A DNA stretch of 64,000 nucleotides, taken from positions 31,944 through 95,943 of the forward strand of contig MPUH01000143.1 of the NCBI GenBank assembly GCA_001970955.1, given 5' to 3'. Below are positions 40,786-50,837 of this stretch, one piece after another. This DNA is from Stentor coeruleus (taxonomy: Eukaryota > Ciliophora > Heterotrichea > Heterotrichida > Stentoridae). The notes beneath the pieces are model-generated. The model did not search any database. It had not been told where the DNA came from and saw only the letters and a list, made by a program, of their open reading frames with translations. The position numbers and the translations under genes are program-made. Position 1 is the stretch's first letter, and each line of letters starts with the position of its first letter.

Positions 40786-41982
40786 TTAATGCCGATTATA
40801 ACTATATAATTGTGCAGAGTTTCCATATACCGGGCTTTTCTTCCTTTCATAATCTGAGTTTCTTCCGTTATAAGTTGGAGTCTCAAAGTTTTTCTTAGCA
40901 TTTACCAGTTTATTAGCTTGTCCATTATCTCCATAAAGTGCTTTAAACCTATCTTCATTTGTATCAATTGACATAGACCCAAGGACTCTAGAATGATTAG
41001 CCGCAGTTCCTTCTTTTTCAAAGTCTAGTAAAAATCCTTGCTGTGGTCCAACAACAGAACCAGGACGACAGATCCTACACCAAGCAATGAAATCTTCAGC
41101 TGGGAAGTGGTATTTACGTATAGCATAAGTGCCAATTAAAGTTCCAGTACGTCCTAGACCAGCTTTACAATGAACAGCTACAGCACCATATTCCATGTCA
41201 ACAATCCGTATAAACCTCTCGACAACATCACTTGTAGGACATGAACCATCAGGGAAATGCAATTCATAATGTCTCATACTAAACTTTGTAAACCTCGAAC
41301 TCTCATATGTTGGTGAATTTAACCTAATCACAGCTGTAATCCCAATATCCTTAAATAACTTAGCATAAAGCTCAGGGGTGAAATTTCCCCAACAATCCTC
41401 TTCTTTTATACTAGGACAAGAAAAAGCTAAAAGTTTCCCAGGGATTACCCAATTCAAATCCCCAGTCTCAACTTTATTATGGCTTTCATAAAACTCAAGA
41501 TCGAATTTTTCCATAGAAAACCATCCTAAGCTAATAGCTTTTTCTAAACCTTTTAAGCAGCTTAATATTGTGCAATCATGACAACTAGGACCATCACTAG
41601 CATCTCGAAATGGGATAAATGCTGGAAGACAAGCGAATTTATCCCAAGAATCACGAGCTGAACGACCTAGTATAAGGATTTGAAATGCTCCCATAAGATA
41701 AGCGGCATTAGCACGTTTGTGAGGATCTAAGCTTGTGTAATGATAAATTTTATGATCTGAGAATTGAGGTTCTTGAAGGATTGCTGCTAGCTGATAAACA
41801 AATTTGTAAGTCATCCCGAGGTTTAAAGGACCGAAATCTTGACTGAAAGGCTCGTAGATAAGCTCCTATTTAGAAGATACGTTGTCGATGCAGACAAAAA
41901 AAGATTGAGGACGGTTGCGGGGAGGGTTTTTGTCGCTGATCCAGTATAGACGATTTTTTATGATTTCTATAGGTGAAAACAT
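40786..41982 (-). CDS. CDC14: Cdc14-type dual-specificity phosphatase
   Basis: Two exons with a 15-nt intron (41866-41880) give about 393 residues. Exon 1 (MFSPIEIIKNRLYWISDKNP) plus the start of exon 2 (YEPFSQDFGPLNLGMTYKF) form the Cdc14 N-terminal domain. The catalytic domain has VHCKAGLGRTGTLIG (about 266) with the CX5R loop, preceded by the general-acid region and followed by the WCRICRPGSVVGPQQGF block diagnostic of Cdc14. The family removes phosphate from Cdk-type Ser-Pro sites and acts in mitotic exit, cytokinesis and ciliogenesis. The C-terminal tail is short and basic. The upstream importin gene stops 84 bp away on the same strand. Confidence 0.94.
41866..41880 (-). other. 15-nt spliceosomal intron in CDC14
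   Basis: GTATCTTCTAAATAG on the minus strand. Retained, it gives an in-frame TAG. Removed, it joins VCIDN to ELIYEPF in phase 0, restoring the Cdc14 N-terminal domain. Confidence 0.9.
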
Positions 41983-42066
41983 TTTTTATATGCATTTTTA
42001 AATGAGAAGATTAACGAAATATTGCAGGAGAGTTAGGTTGGGTTTAGGTATAAAGAATATTAATGC

Positions 42067-45000
42067 TTATTGGGTAGATCTTTTCTTAGGCTTGACTATT
42101 CTTCTGATGTCAGTGTTTGCTTGGTTTTCACCGATTTGCACTTTCTTTGACTGTAAGACTTCCTGCAACCGTTTCAATTGGATTTCATTTAGTGATCTAA
42201 TAAATACCGTAAGGTCATTTTGTTGCATGCTTTTGACCATATTTCTAAAGAAATCATATTCATCAAAGTCTTCTAAGGGGTTTAAAAATGTAGTCAAAGC
42301 CAGATTAGCTTCCATTTCCTCATTATTAAAATCCTTAAACGCATCTTTTAAAGAACTTAGCGAGTTCTCATCTCCAAAAGTAATATTCGGTTTAATAGGA
42401 AAATGATCTCTTGATGTTTGACTTAAAATCTCAATCATAGCCTGAAACACTGGAATAAACATTTCTGAAAGAGAAGGATTCGAGAAAAGGCTACAAAGTC
42501 CAGAAATAGCTACTTTTTTATCATAAGGATGCTTAAAAATCTTAGAATTTTCCATGATCATTTGGAAAACATATTCGAAATATGTTTGGCCAGTTGGAGT
42601 TTGAGAGGTTTTTAATATAGCTAAAGTATTCGCACAATCGTATGCGAAACCTGACAAGATGATTCCTAGAAGCCGAGCTTTGAAAAAAGTGTTTTTGATT
42701 GGAGTTGATAGTTTTAGTATTGCAAATGCAAGGATTCCTGGTAAGATTTCGTTTAGTTGGCCTTTAAATGTGTAGAGAAGTTGTTGGAAGATTAAAGCAC
42801 CTTCTGCATTTGTTGCTTCGTTAAGTTTGTTTTTGTATATGGCGAATAAGCATTTGCCGCACATTTCGCTTATGGTATGGAGGTAAGCTACATTACCAGA
42901 GAGAATATTTTTACCATAATAAATGTAGCAATTGAGGATTTGGAAGAGCTGGACAAAGGTATTATCGTATTTCTCCTGTACCAAATGCAAATGCTTAAAC
43001 ACATTCCAGGCAACATCTGTTACAACTTTACATTTCCTCATAACTGATACTTCAAACAAAATAATATCATCATCAAACTCGATTTCCTTAGGATTTTGAA
43101 TATATTCAAACAAAGGCACAAACTGTAACTCCAACTGCAACACCTGCTCAACAGTAAGTGATTTGCATTCAATAAGAGCTCTAATAATATTCCAACACTT
43201 AACAACAATAATTGACGTTTTGCTTTTTTTCTGAGCTAATTTCATAACTTTATTAATCAAACTAGGCACTAAAGTACCCAAATGAGGTAAAACAACCGTC
43301 ACATTTGCTGTGATAATTTCTTGAAGGGCTTCAAAAAAGGCTTTGTTATTTTGATAATCAATTAACTGAATAAGCTTAGCAATAACATCAGGAATATAAG
43401 TATAAATCCTTGTAAGTATTTCTTCTTCTTGAAGCATATGACACAAAGTTTCTGAAGCTTGGATATTAACACTAGGACTTTCATTTATCTTAGGGTCACT
43501 GCAATTCAAAACAATCAATAAAAGGTTCTTAAAAATATCATCATCTTCTAGAAACACATACTCAGCAAAGTAGTGTATAAACATACATAAACGATTTTTA
43601 ATGATTGGTGTACCATTTGTGTATAGGGTATTAGAAAATGTTGTAAAAATTTTCTCAACAGAATTAAGTAAATCTTTACGTTTTGCAACTATATAGCTTA
43701 CAATACATATGGCTAATAATGATGTTTCAATTCTAAGTTCTTCAGAAGTTTTAAGGATTTTACAATCTGGGTATTCATTAAGGTTTGGATAAATACCTTG
43801 AGTGTTTTGGGTTACAGTAAAGTCGATTATTTCAAGGGCTATGTTGATGATATATTTTAAGCTACCGTCGATTTTGGTACAAATAGATTCTAAAAGGCTT
43901 CCTGCAGTACTTTTTACAGTCTCTGATTCTTGATTTTCACAGATATCTGATGATAAAGATACAAACTCTTCAGGGTTTTCTTCAAAGTTTTCAATATCAG
44001 AAAGAGTACATTTAAGTAAAGGGAGACAGATATTGAGGATTATGTTTTTATAGGAATCGTTGAAGTATTGAGTCAAACGATTGTCTGTACAGAGTTTTGT
44101 TAGGATGAATAAAAACTCAATAAAAAGTTCAGATACATACTCGAGTTCTAGTAAAGTATCGCATTCCGGGTTGGCACATATTGATTGTAAAGATAAGACA
44201 ATCCAAGGCAAAAGCTCACTAACCANATATTGAGTCAAACGATTGTCTGTACAGAGTTTTGTTAGGATGAATAAAAACTCAATAAAAAGTTCAGATACAT
44301 ACTCGAGTTCTAGTAAAGTATCACATTCCGGGTTGGCACATATTGATTGTAAAGATAAGACAATCCAAGGCAAAAGCTCACTAACCACATTAACAAATGG
44401 GGATTCGGGTATATCAATGCCTATAGCCGTGAGAACTTTTTCAGAGCTCTCATCTTCCATGATTTTCTTTTTATTTTCAACAAGGTATTGAATAATAATA
44501 TTAAATACTTGAAAAACTTGAGTCTTAGCTTGATTGAGTTTTATTGATATCTGATTCGGGGATATTGATATAAGAAATTCAGTATTTGGGTCATAAGAAG
44601 CACAATTTAAGGCAAAATTATTGCCACTTGCACTTAAGTAGATTATAGCTTTGAAAGCTTCAGCAAGTTCTGACATATCTTTAACTTCTTTAAGGTTTTC
44701 TTTAGAAGAAATATCAAGATACTCAATTATAGAATTTACAGCGCAGGTCCATTCGTAAAGGATATCAGTATGTTCTAAAGCTAATCTTAAGTCATTATTC
44801 TGAATAGCTTGCTGTATTGTGCAAACAAGTCTTCCACATATACTCACCATCATCGGGAGAATCTTTTTAAAAAAAGGAAACAAAGTTGGGTTATAAACAA
44901 AACCACTAAATATCGATTTAATAGCTTTACAAGCTCCTAACAAGCTATAGCTCTCAGAGTTCATAGCTGTAATTAATGTTGGGATAAATGATGTGAGGAC

Positions 45001-45363
45001 TTCATTTTGACCACTAAACAATGGGCTTAACGCATATCCTAAAGCTCCTCTGCCTGTAGTATCTAAATTATTGGAAATTAAAGCAGAGAATATATTAAGA
45101 GCATAAAAAAGCCTTTGTTCTTTGGTAATATTGACATCTGTTTGTTCTTTGATGAACTTTTTAAGGTTTAAAGCTGCGGAGTTTTTTAGTTGCATAGAAA
45201 TTTCTGGATGGCAGGCTAAGAGTAGTTCGATAAGTCCTGTGAAGTATTCTTGAGGACTTTTACTCATGTTTTGGAGCTCGTCTTCAGCAGCTTTACGAAG
45301 AGACTTGTCTTCTTTGAGAGTCTGAGATAAACATTCAGCTAGTCTTGATAGTCCTTGGCTCAT
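42067..45363 (-). CDS. importin-beta family nuclear transport receptor
   Basis: The ATG at 45363 is chosen; the frame extends three codons further but only to a TTG. One N-marked join (44066-44387, offset 162) adds 54 false codons, so the protein is about 1,044 residues. The N-terminus (KAAEDELQNMSKSPQEYFTG and NSAALNLKKFIKE) is an importin-beta N-terminal, Ran-binding domain; the rest is a HEAT-repeat solenoid. The C-terminus is acidic then basic. Length and N-terminus suit the importin-7/8/9 group (about 1,040 residues), but I cannot pick one. It carries cargo through nuclear pores with RanGTP. Confidence 0.82.
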   Translation of the reverse strand: MSQGLSRLAECLSQTLKEDKSLRKAAEDELQNMSKSPQEYFTGLIELLLACHPEISMQLKNSAALNLKKFIKEQTDVNITKEQRLFYALNIFSALISNNLDTTGRGALGYALSPLFSGQNEVLTSFIPTLITAMNSESYSLLGACKAIKSIFSGFVYNPTLFPFFKKILPMMVSICGRLVCTIQQAIQNNDLRLALEHTDILYEWTCAVNSIIEYLDISSKENLKEVKDMSELAEAFKAIIYLSASGNNFALNCASYDPNTEFLISISPNQISIKLNQAKTQVFQVFNIIIQYLVENKKKIMEDESSEKVLTAIGIDIPESPFVNVVSELLPWIVLSLQSICANPECDTLLELEYVSELFIEFLFILTKLCTDNRLTQYXVSELLPWIVLSLQSICANPECDTLLELEYVSELFIEFLFILTKLCTDNRLTQYFNDSYKNIILNICLPLLKCTLSDIENFEENPEEFVSLSSDICENQESETVKSTAGSLLESICTKIDGSLKYIINIALEIIDFTVTQNTQGIYPNLNEYPDCKILKTSEELRIETSLLAICIVSYIVAKRKDLLNSVEKIFTTFSNTLYTNGTPIIKNRLCMFIHYFAEYVFLEDDDIFKNLLLIVLNCSDPKINESPSVNIQASETLCHMLQEEEILTRIYTYIPDVIAKLIQLIDYQNNKAFFEALQEIITANVTVVLPHLGTLVPSLINKVMKLAQKKSKTSIIVVKCWNIIRALIECKSLTVEQVLQLELQFVPLFEYIQNPKEIEFDDDIILFEVSVMRKCKVVTDVAWNVFKHLHLVQEKYDNTFVQLFQILNCYIYYGKNILSGNVAYLHTISEMCGKCLFAIYKNKLNEATNAEGALIFQQLLYTFKGQLNEILPGILAFAILKLSTPIKNTFFKARLLGIILSGFAYDCANTLAILKTSQTPTGQTYFEYVFQMIMENSKIFKHPYDKKVAISGLCSLFSNPSLSEMFIPVFQAMIEILSQTSRDHFPIKPNITFGDENSLSSLKDAFKDFNNEEMEANLALTTFLNPLEDFDEYDFFRNMVKSMQQNDLTVFIRSLNEIQLKRLQEVLQSKKVQIGENQANTDIRRIVKPKKRSTQ
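44066..44387. repeat. N-marked assembly join with 160-bp duplicated flanks
   Basis: 44066-44225 and 44228-44387 flank the N at 44226 with one difference (ATCGCATTCC against ATCACATTCC). In-frame duplication of 54 codons in the importin gene. Confidence 0.9.
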
Positions 45364-46187
45364 TTTTACCAATAATTATAAGCTCTTAGACAGAAAAGAC
45401 TAATGGCTATATAAGAGAAACTTTAATTTATGAAAGGAAAAATAGATTAAAGGCTTTGGAGAGATGGACTGATAGATTATTTGGAGGATGGGAGGAATTA
45501 GGTGATTTTTTGTTGGAATAGAGATGAGATGAAAATATTGACTGGATGATTTTAGAAGCTGATAAGGTAAGATGGTGAATAGAGATGTTAAGGGTTTTTG
45601 AGGAAAGATTGGAAAAAAATACATTTTTTGAAGACTGTTGGATATAAAAGACTGAGTTTTAAGAGTTTTTGTAAGAGGAAGGATGGTATTATGATTGGAT
45701 TATGAGATAATAAAAATTATAGGTTAATTTAATAGCGTTATGGGATAAAGTCGTTACTTAGTAATAATAAAATACAATCCTCTCGTATTTTTCTTAGTTG
45801 ATATACTTATAAACTTCTCACATTATTATCTCTATACAAAAAAATTATATAATCTAATAAAGCAGCTCATAAATTTCATTATAAGAACTTCTCAAATTAC
45901 ATCTAATAATTCATTCTAATTTTTTCCAAGCAACTAAAAACCCTAAAAAATTAATCTTATTTCAATATAAAAAAACCATCTTTCCTCATATCAANTATAT
46001 AATCTAATAAAGTAGCTCATAAATTTCATTATATAACTTCTCTAATTACATCTAATAATCCATTCTAATTTTTTGCAAACAACTAAAAACCCTAAAAAAT
46101 TAATCTTATTTCAATATAAAAAAACCATCTTTCCTCATATCAACTCCAACACCCCCAAATATCCAGTTCTTAAAATCCTAATAGTAA
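45364..46187. promoter_or_regulatory. divergent intergenic region between importin and ARP8
   Basis: Both genes fire outward from here. The left part is G-rich and nearly C-free on the plus strand (45481-45540 has 21 G and no C). The right part is C-rich and G-free (46081-46140 has 12 C and no G). Each gene's 5' flank is thus C-rich on its own sense strand. No specific factor site is recognised. An N-marked join lies within (next entry). Confidence 0.45.
45846..46143. repeat. N-marked assembly join with ~147-bp duplicated flanks
   Basis: The flanks of the N at 45995 are near-duplicates with several substitutions and at least one indel, more divergent than at the coding joins. Consistent with two haplotypes in non-coding DNA. 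Confidence 0.85.
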
Positions 46188-47813
46188 ATGGAAAACAAAA
46201 GTTCAGAAACCATAGTAATCCAACTTGGTTCTCTGAATCTTCGTGTAGGGTTCGGTAATCAAATGCAGCCATATACAATCCCAAATGTTATTGCATATAG
46301 AGGTAGTCCTCAAGTAACTCCATATCCTCCATGTGATGCTGAAACTTTATTCAAAGCTTATTCCATGGTTCAGAATTATTTATTAAGTACAGGTTTTCTT
46401 AAGGATCATATACCAAAAATTGTCCTTCCAACTAAGAAAAAAGCTAAAGCTAAACCTGTTGATGAAGAAGATGGGGAGTCAGAAATTGAAATTTTTGCTA
46501 TTTCTGAATATACAGATACAGGACATCATCCAGGGTTTTTTGTTGGAGAAGAAGCTTATAATCTGGCACCAAATGAAAATTATACTAAACATTGGCCTAT
46601 TGCTAGAGGACATTTTAATATAACCCCAAATCAGAGTTTTAGGACTGTTTTAGGGGACCTTGAAAGAATTTTAGAGTACACGGCGATTAGGATATTAAAA
46701 ATACCTAGAGAAATGTTCCAGCAGTTTTCTATTGTATTAATAATCCCTGATGCTTTCTATAAAGATCAAGTTAAAGCTTTAGTTGATATTCTTTTAAGAA
46801 ACCTAGGCTTTAGGAGTATTTTTATACAACAAGAAAGTGTTTCTGCTATTTTCGGTGCTGGGGTTCCTAGTGCGTGTGTTGTTGATATTGGGGCAAGCCA
46901 TGTAAATGTGATTTGTGTAGATGAAGGTGTAGAGCTTCCAAAAACACATATAAGACAGTATTATGCAGGTAAAGATATCGACCTTTTATTAATGAGAATA
47001 TTAACTCGGCCTGAGAGTGAGTCTCCAGATCAATTACGTTTAGTAGAAGCTTTAAAAAAAGATGCTTGTCGATTAATGCAACAAGAAAATCAAGTCAGTT
47101 ATATATGCAGAGCCAAAAACTCAATGTTAAAAGTAGGCTCGACAAATCCAGCACTTGCTGTTGCTGCTCATTCTTTATTCCACACTTCACTCTTAGAAAT
47201 TTCTTCAGGTCCTCCAAAAATGCCTTTTATCCTCCACCCTTCTCTTTCTGATACTGACGATTATCTTGATGACCTTATTGAATCTAAAATTGAACCTCTT
47301 CCACACCCTACACAAGAAAATAAAATCCTCAGTTTAGATCAGCTGATAATAAAATCGATTCTTGCTCTTGAAACACCTGATCTAAAAAAAAAAATGGCCA
47401 ATTGTATCTTATTAACTGGTGGTGGGGGGATGTTTCCTGATTTAGTTGATATATTAGAAGATCGGCTTATAAATAGATTTCCTGAAGAAGGTGGGGTTGA
47501 TAGAGTTGAAGTTAAAGCTAGTATAACTCATTCTGATAGTGAAGGGAATAAAGAACATATAAGACCAGATCATTTAATATGGGTTGGTGGGACAGTTATA
47601 CCAAATCTAGAAAGTGCGAAAGAATTATGGATTTCAAGGGCTAGATGGGTTGGAGAATGGCAACCTACTGAAGCTAAAGAGGAACTTATGGCGAATTTTG
47701 TTAGTTTTGATAACCATTACCAGTTAGCCGAGATGTGTAGGAAATGGAGAAGGGATAGACCACTTGAAGGTGGGGTGAGGTTGATTAGAGAAAAATCGAC
47801 GTTTATATGGTAA
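46188..47813 (+). CDS. ARP8: actin-related protein 8 (INO80 complex)
   Basis: 541 residues. The actin fold starts with TIVIQLGSLNLRVGFG (phosphate-1 loop) and has an Asp-containing ACVVDIGASHVNVICVDEG block (phosphate-2) and a LLTGGGGMFPDL adenosine-type loop. The C-terminus GGVRLIREKSTFIW and the preceding WVGGTVIPNLESAKELWI resemble Arp8, not conventional actin. A charged insertion (KKKAKAKPVDEEDGESEIE, about 85-103) interrupts the fold, also typical of nuclear Arps. Arp8 is part of the INO80 remodeller and binds histones and extranucleosomal DNA. The ATG at 46188 is the first in frame. Confidence 0.88.
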   Translation: MENKSSETIVIQLGSLNLRVGFGNQMQPYTIPNVIAYRGSPQVTPYPPCDAETLFKAYSMVQNYLLSTGFLKDHIPKIVLPTKKKAKAKPVDEEDGESEIEIFAISEYTDTGHHPGFFVGEEAYNLAPNENYTKHWPIARGHFNITPNQSFRTVLGDLERILEYTAIRILKIPREMFQQFSIVLIIPDAFYKDQVKALVDILLRNLGFRSIFIQQESVSAIFGAGVPSACVVDIGASHVNVICVDEGVELPKTHIRQYYAGKDIDLLLMRILTRPESESPDQLRLVEALKKDACRLMQQENQVSYICRAKNSMLKVGSTNPALAVAAHSLFHTSLLEISSGPPKMPFILHPSLSDTDDYLDDLIESKIEPLPHPTQENKILSLDQLIIKSILALETPDLKKKMANCILLTGGGGMFPDLVDILEDRLINRFPEEGGVDRVEVKASITHSDSEGNKEHIRPDHLIWVGGTVIPNLESAKELWISRARWVGEWQPTEAKEELMANFVSFDNHYQLAEMCRKWRRDRPLEGGVRLIREKSTFIW

Positions 47814-48150
47814 TAGTTAGATTTAAGATGATTTATGAGGTTTTGAGTCGGGTTAGGTGTTAGTTTTCATGGATGTTTGATTATGATTTTATTAATCCCC
47901 GGGTCGTATTTGTATAAAATCAGAGCTGAAATTTAAATTTCAGTGGCGGCATTTGCGGTTTAAAACCTTTTAGCCTTTAGAAAATCTAAACCCTGCATCC
48001 TAAGGTCCTTTTTTCAATCCTTGTATCCTAAATCCTTTTAAAGAAATCAAAATTATACCTAAAAAGGCCTTACCTCTCACAACATTATAAAAGTTATACA
48101 AAAAACAGTAAAAAGCATAAAACTTTTAAAACAAAAATATTCAAATAAAT
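47814..48150. other. intergenic region between ARP8 and the homeodomain gene
   Basis: 337 bp. A small patch around 47895-47960 is unusually GC-richer (CCCCGGGTCG, GTGGCGGC) for this window. The last 100 bases are C-rich and G-poor. No RNA gene structure could be drawn with confidence. Confidence 0.35.
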
Positions 48151-48672
48151 ATGAAGTACACAACCTTACACAATAGCAGCCCGGGCCTTTATCCAACTCC
48201 TTTAACAGACTGCACAAATAGAATCAATCGTCGTAAATCAATAAAGAAACGTAAACGTAAGTCTTTAAATCAACTTGAAATCTTATTTCAAGAGTTCCAA
48301 CAATATCCTGATTGGGATAAAGAGCAAATATCAAGGCTTATGAAAAAAACAGGCTTGACTGAAGCTCAAATATATAAGTGGGGATGGGATCAGAAAAAAA
48401 AAATTGGCTTTCAAGAGAAGGCTAAAAGGTTAGAAAAATGTAATTTAAGCGAATTATTTGCATTGTTGCCTGATGTTAAAATTGAGATAAGGATACCTGA
48501 ACCTATAGAAATGTGGGGGTTTGCTTGTAGTGAGGTTATGGTACCACAAGCTTTGGATTTCCATTTTAATAAACTTCAGAAATCTTATAAGGATATGACT
48601 GAAGAAATCAAAGTTGACAATACACATAAAAGGAACTTGAGTTGTGTTTTTGAATCGTTTATTAATGAGTAA
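48151..48672 (+). CDS. divergent homeodomain protein
   Basis: 173 residues. After a short basic run (RRKSIKKRKRKSLN), residues about 30-90 align with a homeodomain: helix 1 (LEILFQEFQQYP), helix 2 (DKEQISRLMKKTGLT) and recognition helix QIYKWGWDQKKK. The invariant Trp48 is kept, but Phe49 is Gly and the near-invariant Asn51 is Asp, so base contacts may differ. The rest of the protein has no recognised domain. A nuclear DNA-binding role is inferred from the fold. Confidence 0.75.
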   Translation: MKYTTLHNSSPGLYPTPLTDCTNRINRRKSIKKRKRKSLNQLEILFQEFQQYPDWDKEQISRLMKKTGLTEAQIYKWGWDQKKKIGFQEKAKRLEKCNLSELFALLPDVKIEIRIPEPIEMWGFACSEVMVPQALDFHFNKLQKSYKDMTEEIKVDNTHKRNLSCVFESFINE

Positions 48673-48809
48673 AAATTTTTTTTGTAAGTTTGGAAGAATT
48701 TTAATTTTTAATAAGATTTCGGGTTAGGTTTANTTTTATTAATGAGTAAAAATTTTTTTTGTAAGTTTGGAAGAATTTTAATTTTTAATAGGATTTCGGG
48801 TTAGGTTTA
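48657..48809. repeat. N-marked assembly join with ~76-bp duplicated flanks
   Basis: Copies on each side of the N at 48733 differ at one base (AATAAGATTTCG against AATAGGATTTCG). The left copy contains the last codons and stop of the homeodomain gene. Confidence 0.88.
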
Positions 48810-48849
48810 ATAGACTTTTTATAGTAGAAATCCATATGATAATCGCATG

Positions 48850-49740
48850 TGATAGACTTGAAAATTAAAATCATATCAAGAAAATCTTAGTCAATACATT
48901 CTCTCAGCCTACATATTATTTGAAAATACTAGGAATGCACTCAAAGTAAAGCATGCCCAGCATAATTTGTTAATAGCTAAAACATCACTTTTACAATAAG
49001 GGAACTCAAAAGCAAGCATGCAAGTACCGCAACTATAATCAAATAAGTAGAAATGAATAACAAATTAACAGATTTGGTAGACTTTAATAACAGTGAATTA
49101 AACAAAACATGCAAAATTACCAAAGAAATGGCTCAGGAACTAAAAAATCCCAAATCTCTAGACAAGTTCAATATAAATCCTAAAACAATTACATATGCAA
49201 CCATTATAAGACAATTCCAAGAAACTGTTTCTGAATCAAAAAATGCTTAAAAATGCAACCATTATAAGACAATTCCAAGAAACTGTTTCTGAATCAAAAA
49301 ATGCTTAAAACAACTTTGCAGGATCTCAAGGATGAAAATTGCAGGAAAACTAAAAATTTCCAATAAAAAATTGGCGAAAAAACCATAGAAAAGTGTATAA
49401 AAACCCAAAACTAGCTGAAAAATTATTTAAAAAGTAAAATCGACAATTACACTAATGTTATACACTTAGTACACAAAATTTAAGATTATCATGAAAACAT
49501 AAAAATTCTTAATCAGAAAAGAGTTTTAATACATAAAATGCTCTTACATCTAGTTTATATTATTGAAAGCCAAGAGAAATTTTTTTATCCTATAGAAAAT
49601 CATAATGATACTGCATAGTTTATATTAATCAAAGGATTAATGCTATATAAGAAGCTAAAATACAACTGAATGTGGCTAGATGAAAAAGAAATTGTGTATC
49701 TTTGAATAATTATTTTCAAAATTATAATAACAGTACTGAT
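48850..49740 (+). pseudogene. decayed coding tract, possibly coiled-coil
   Basis: A 65-residue open frame (49053-49250) leads into more protein-like sequence in a shifted frame after a 58-bp tandem duplication: TTLQDLKDENCRKTKN, then NVIHLVHKI, then KMLLHLVYIIESQEKFFYP and LMLYKKLKYN. The latter stretch is broken by five stops (TAA, TAG, TAA, TAG, TGA) but little frameshifting. Upstream (48930-49050) is similarly protein-like with stops. No family recognised. Confidence 0.4.
49195..49310. repeat. 58-bp tandem duplication (2 copies)
   Basis: ATGCAACCATTATAAGACAA... begins at 49195 and again at 49253 with no visible differences. Confidence 0.9.
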
Positions 49741-50837
49741 TTCCTCTATAAATTTTTCCTAGATAATATATTTAGAAGATTTTTATATAGGATAGTTTTT
49801 GATTGTAACAATCATAAGGTTTTTCTGTTGAGATATTTAGAGATTTAGATATTAGGGTGTTAAAATATAGAAAAGTATTGGGAAAAATAATGAAAAGAAT
49901 TTAAATAGTTTTGATAATGATTCAGGAAAAATTTTAGGATATTTTGATAAGTAAAAAGAAAAATTTTAAACTTGATTTAGTAAAAAGGTGATGATTAAAG
50001 GTATGACAGTATTAGAAGTGTAGTAAATTTTAAGAATTAGAATCACTGAAGCCATATTAAAATTTATAATAAAGATGCATGATATTAGAATATATATTGA
50101 AACTAGAGGGAGTTAATGGATTAAGATTTAGATTAGGATGTTAGAAAATGTAAAGTCTTATAGATAACATGATNAATAATCATTAAGTATTTTTACCCTA
50201 AGCCCACAAAACAAAATGATTTTTTCATCAAATTTCGGTTGAAAAGATATTAAATTTTTAAACAATTCTAAAATTATTTACACAATTATCCTAGTAATCA
50301 AACCAACATCACACAATCGCATAAAATCACATCTTATTCACTTAAAAACCAAAACTCTCAAAATTCATGTCATAAAAAAAAACCCTTCACATTACAAGCA
50401 TATCAACCTTGCAATTCCTTATCAAAATTTATATCAAAATAATTTTCTAATACCCCAAGACCAATACAAACTAAATTCCCTAATTCAATACCTGAACCAT
50501 AAGTAAAATTCTCACATATTCATAACCAAACAAACTGCCATACAAGCAAAATAATTCTCATAAAACTCTCAAATTCTCAATAAAAAATCTTCATTCAAAA
50601 ATTCAATATCAATTCATACCACCAAAGTCTGATTATTCATACAAAAAATCATTCAAAATCATCTTAATATCCCAAACAACTAAAATCCTTCTTTCAACTT
50701 CAAAAACCCCTTCAAAATAATCACCTTACCATTCCCACAAACCAAAACCAAACCTTTAAACTATATTTAAAATTCAAATCATATAAAACTATTAATAAAT
50801 TATGCATATCATAATCTTTATCCCTGCTGCTTTCACA
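49741..50837. other. intergenic region with an unmatched N (50174)
   Basis: Left of the N the plus strand is G-rich (50101-50160: 15 G, 2 C). Right of it the plus strand is C-rich (50641-50700: 15 C, no G). Unlike the other eleven N positions, no duplicated flank is seen. No gene recognised. Confidence 0.5.

Noticed and set aside
45400-45624. 74-codon minus-strand frame upstream of importin
   Set aside because: Low-complexity reading of a C-rich, G-free strand; typical of 5' flanks here, with no domain.
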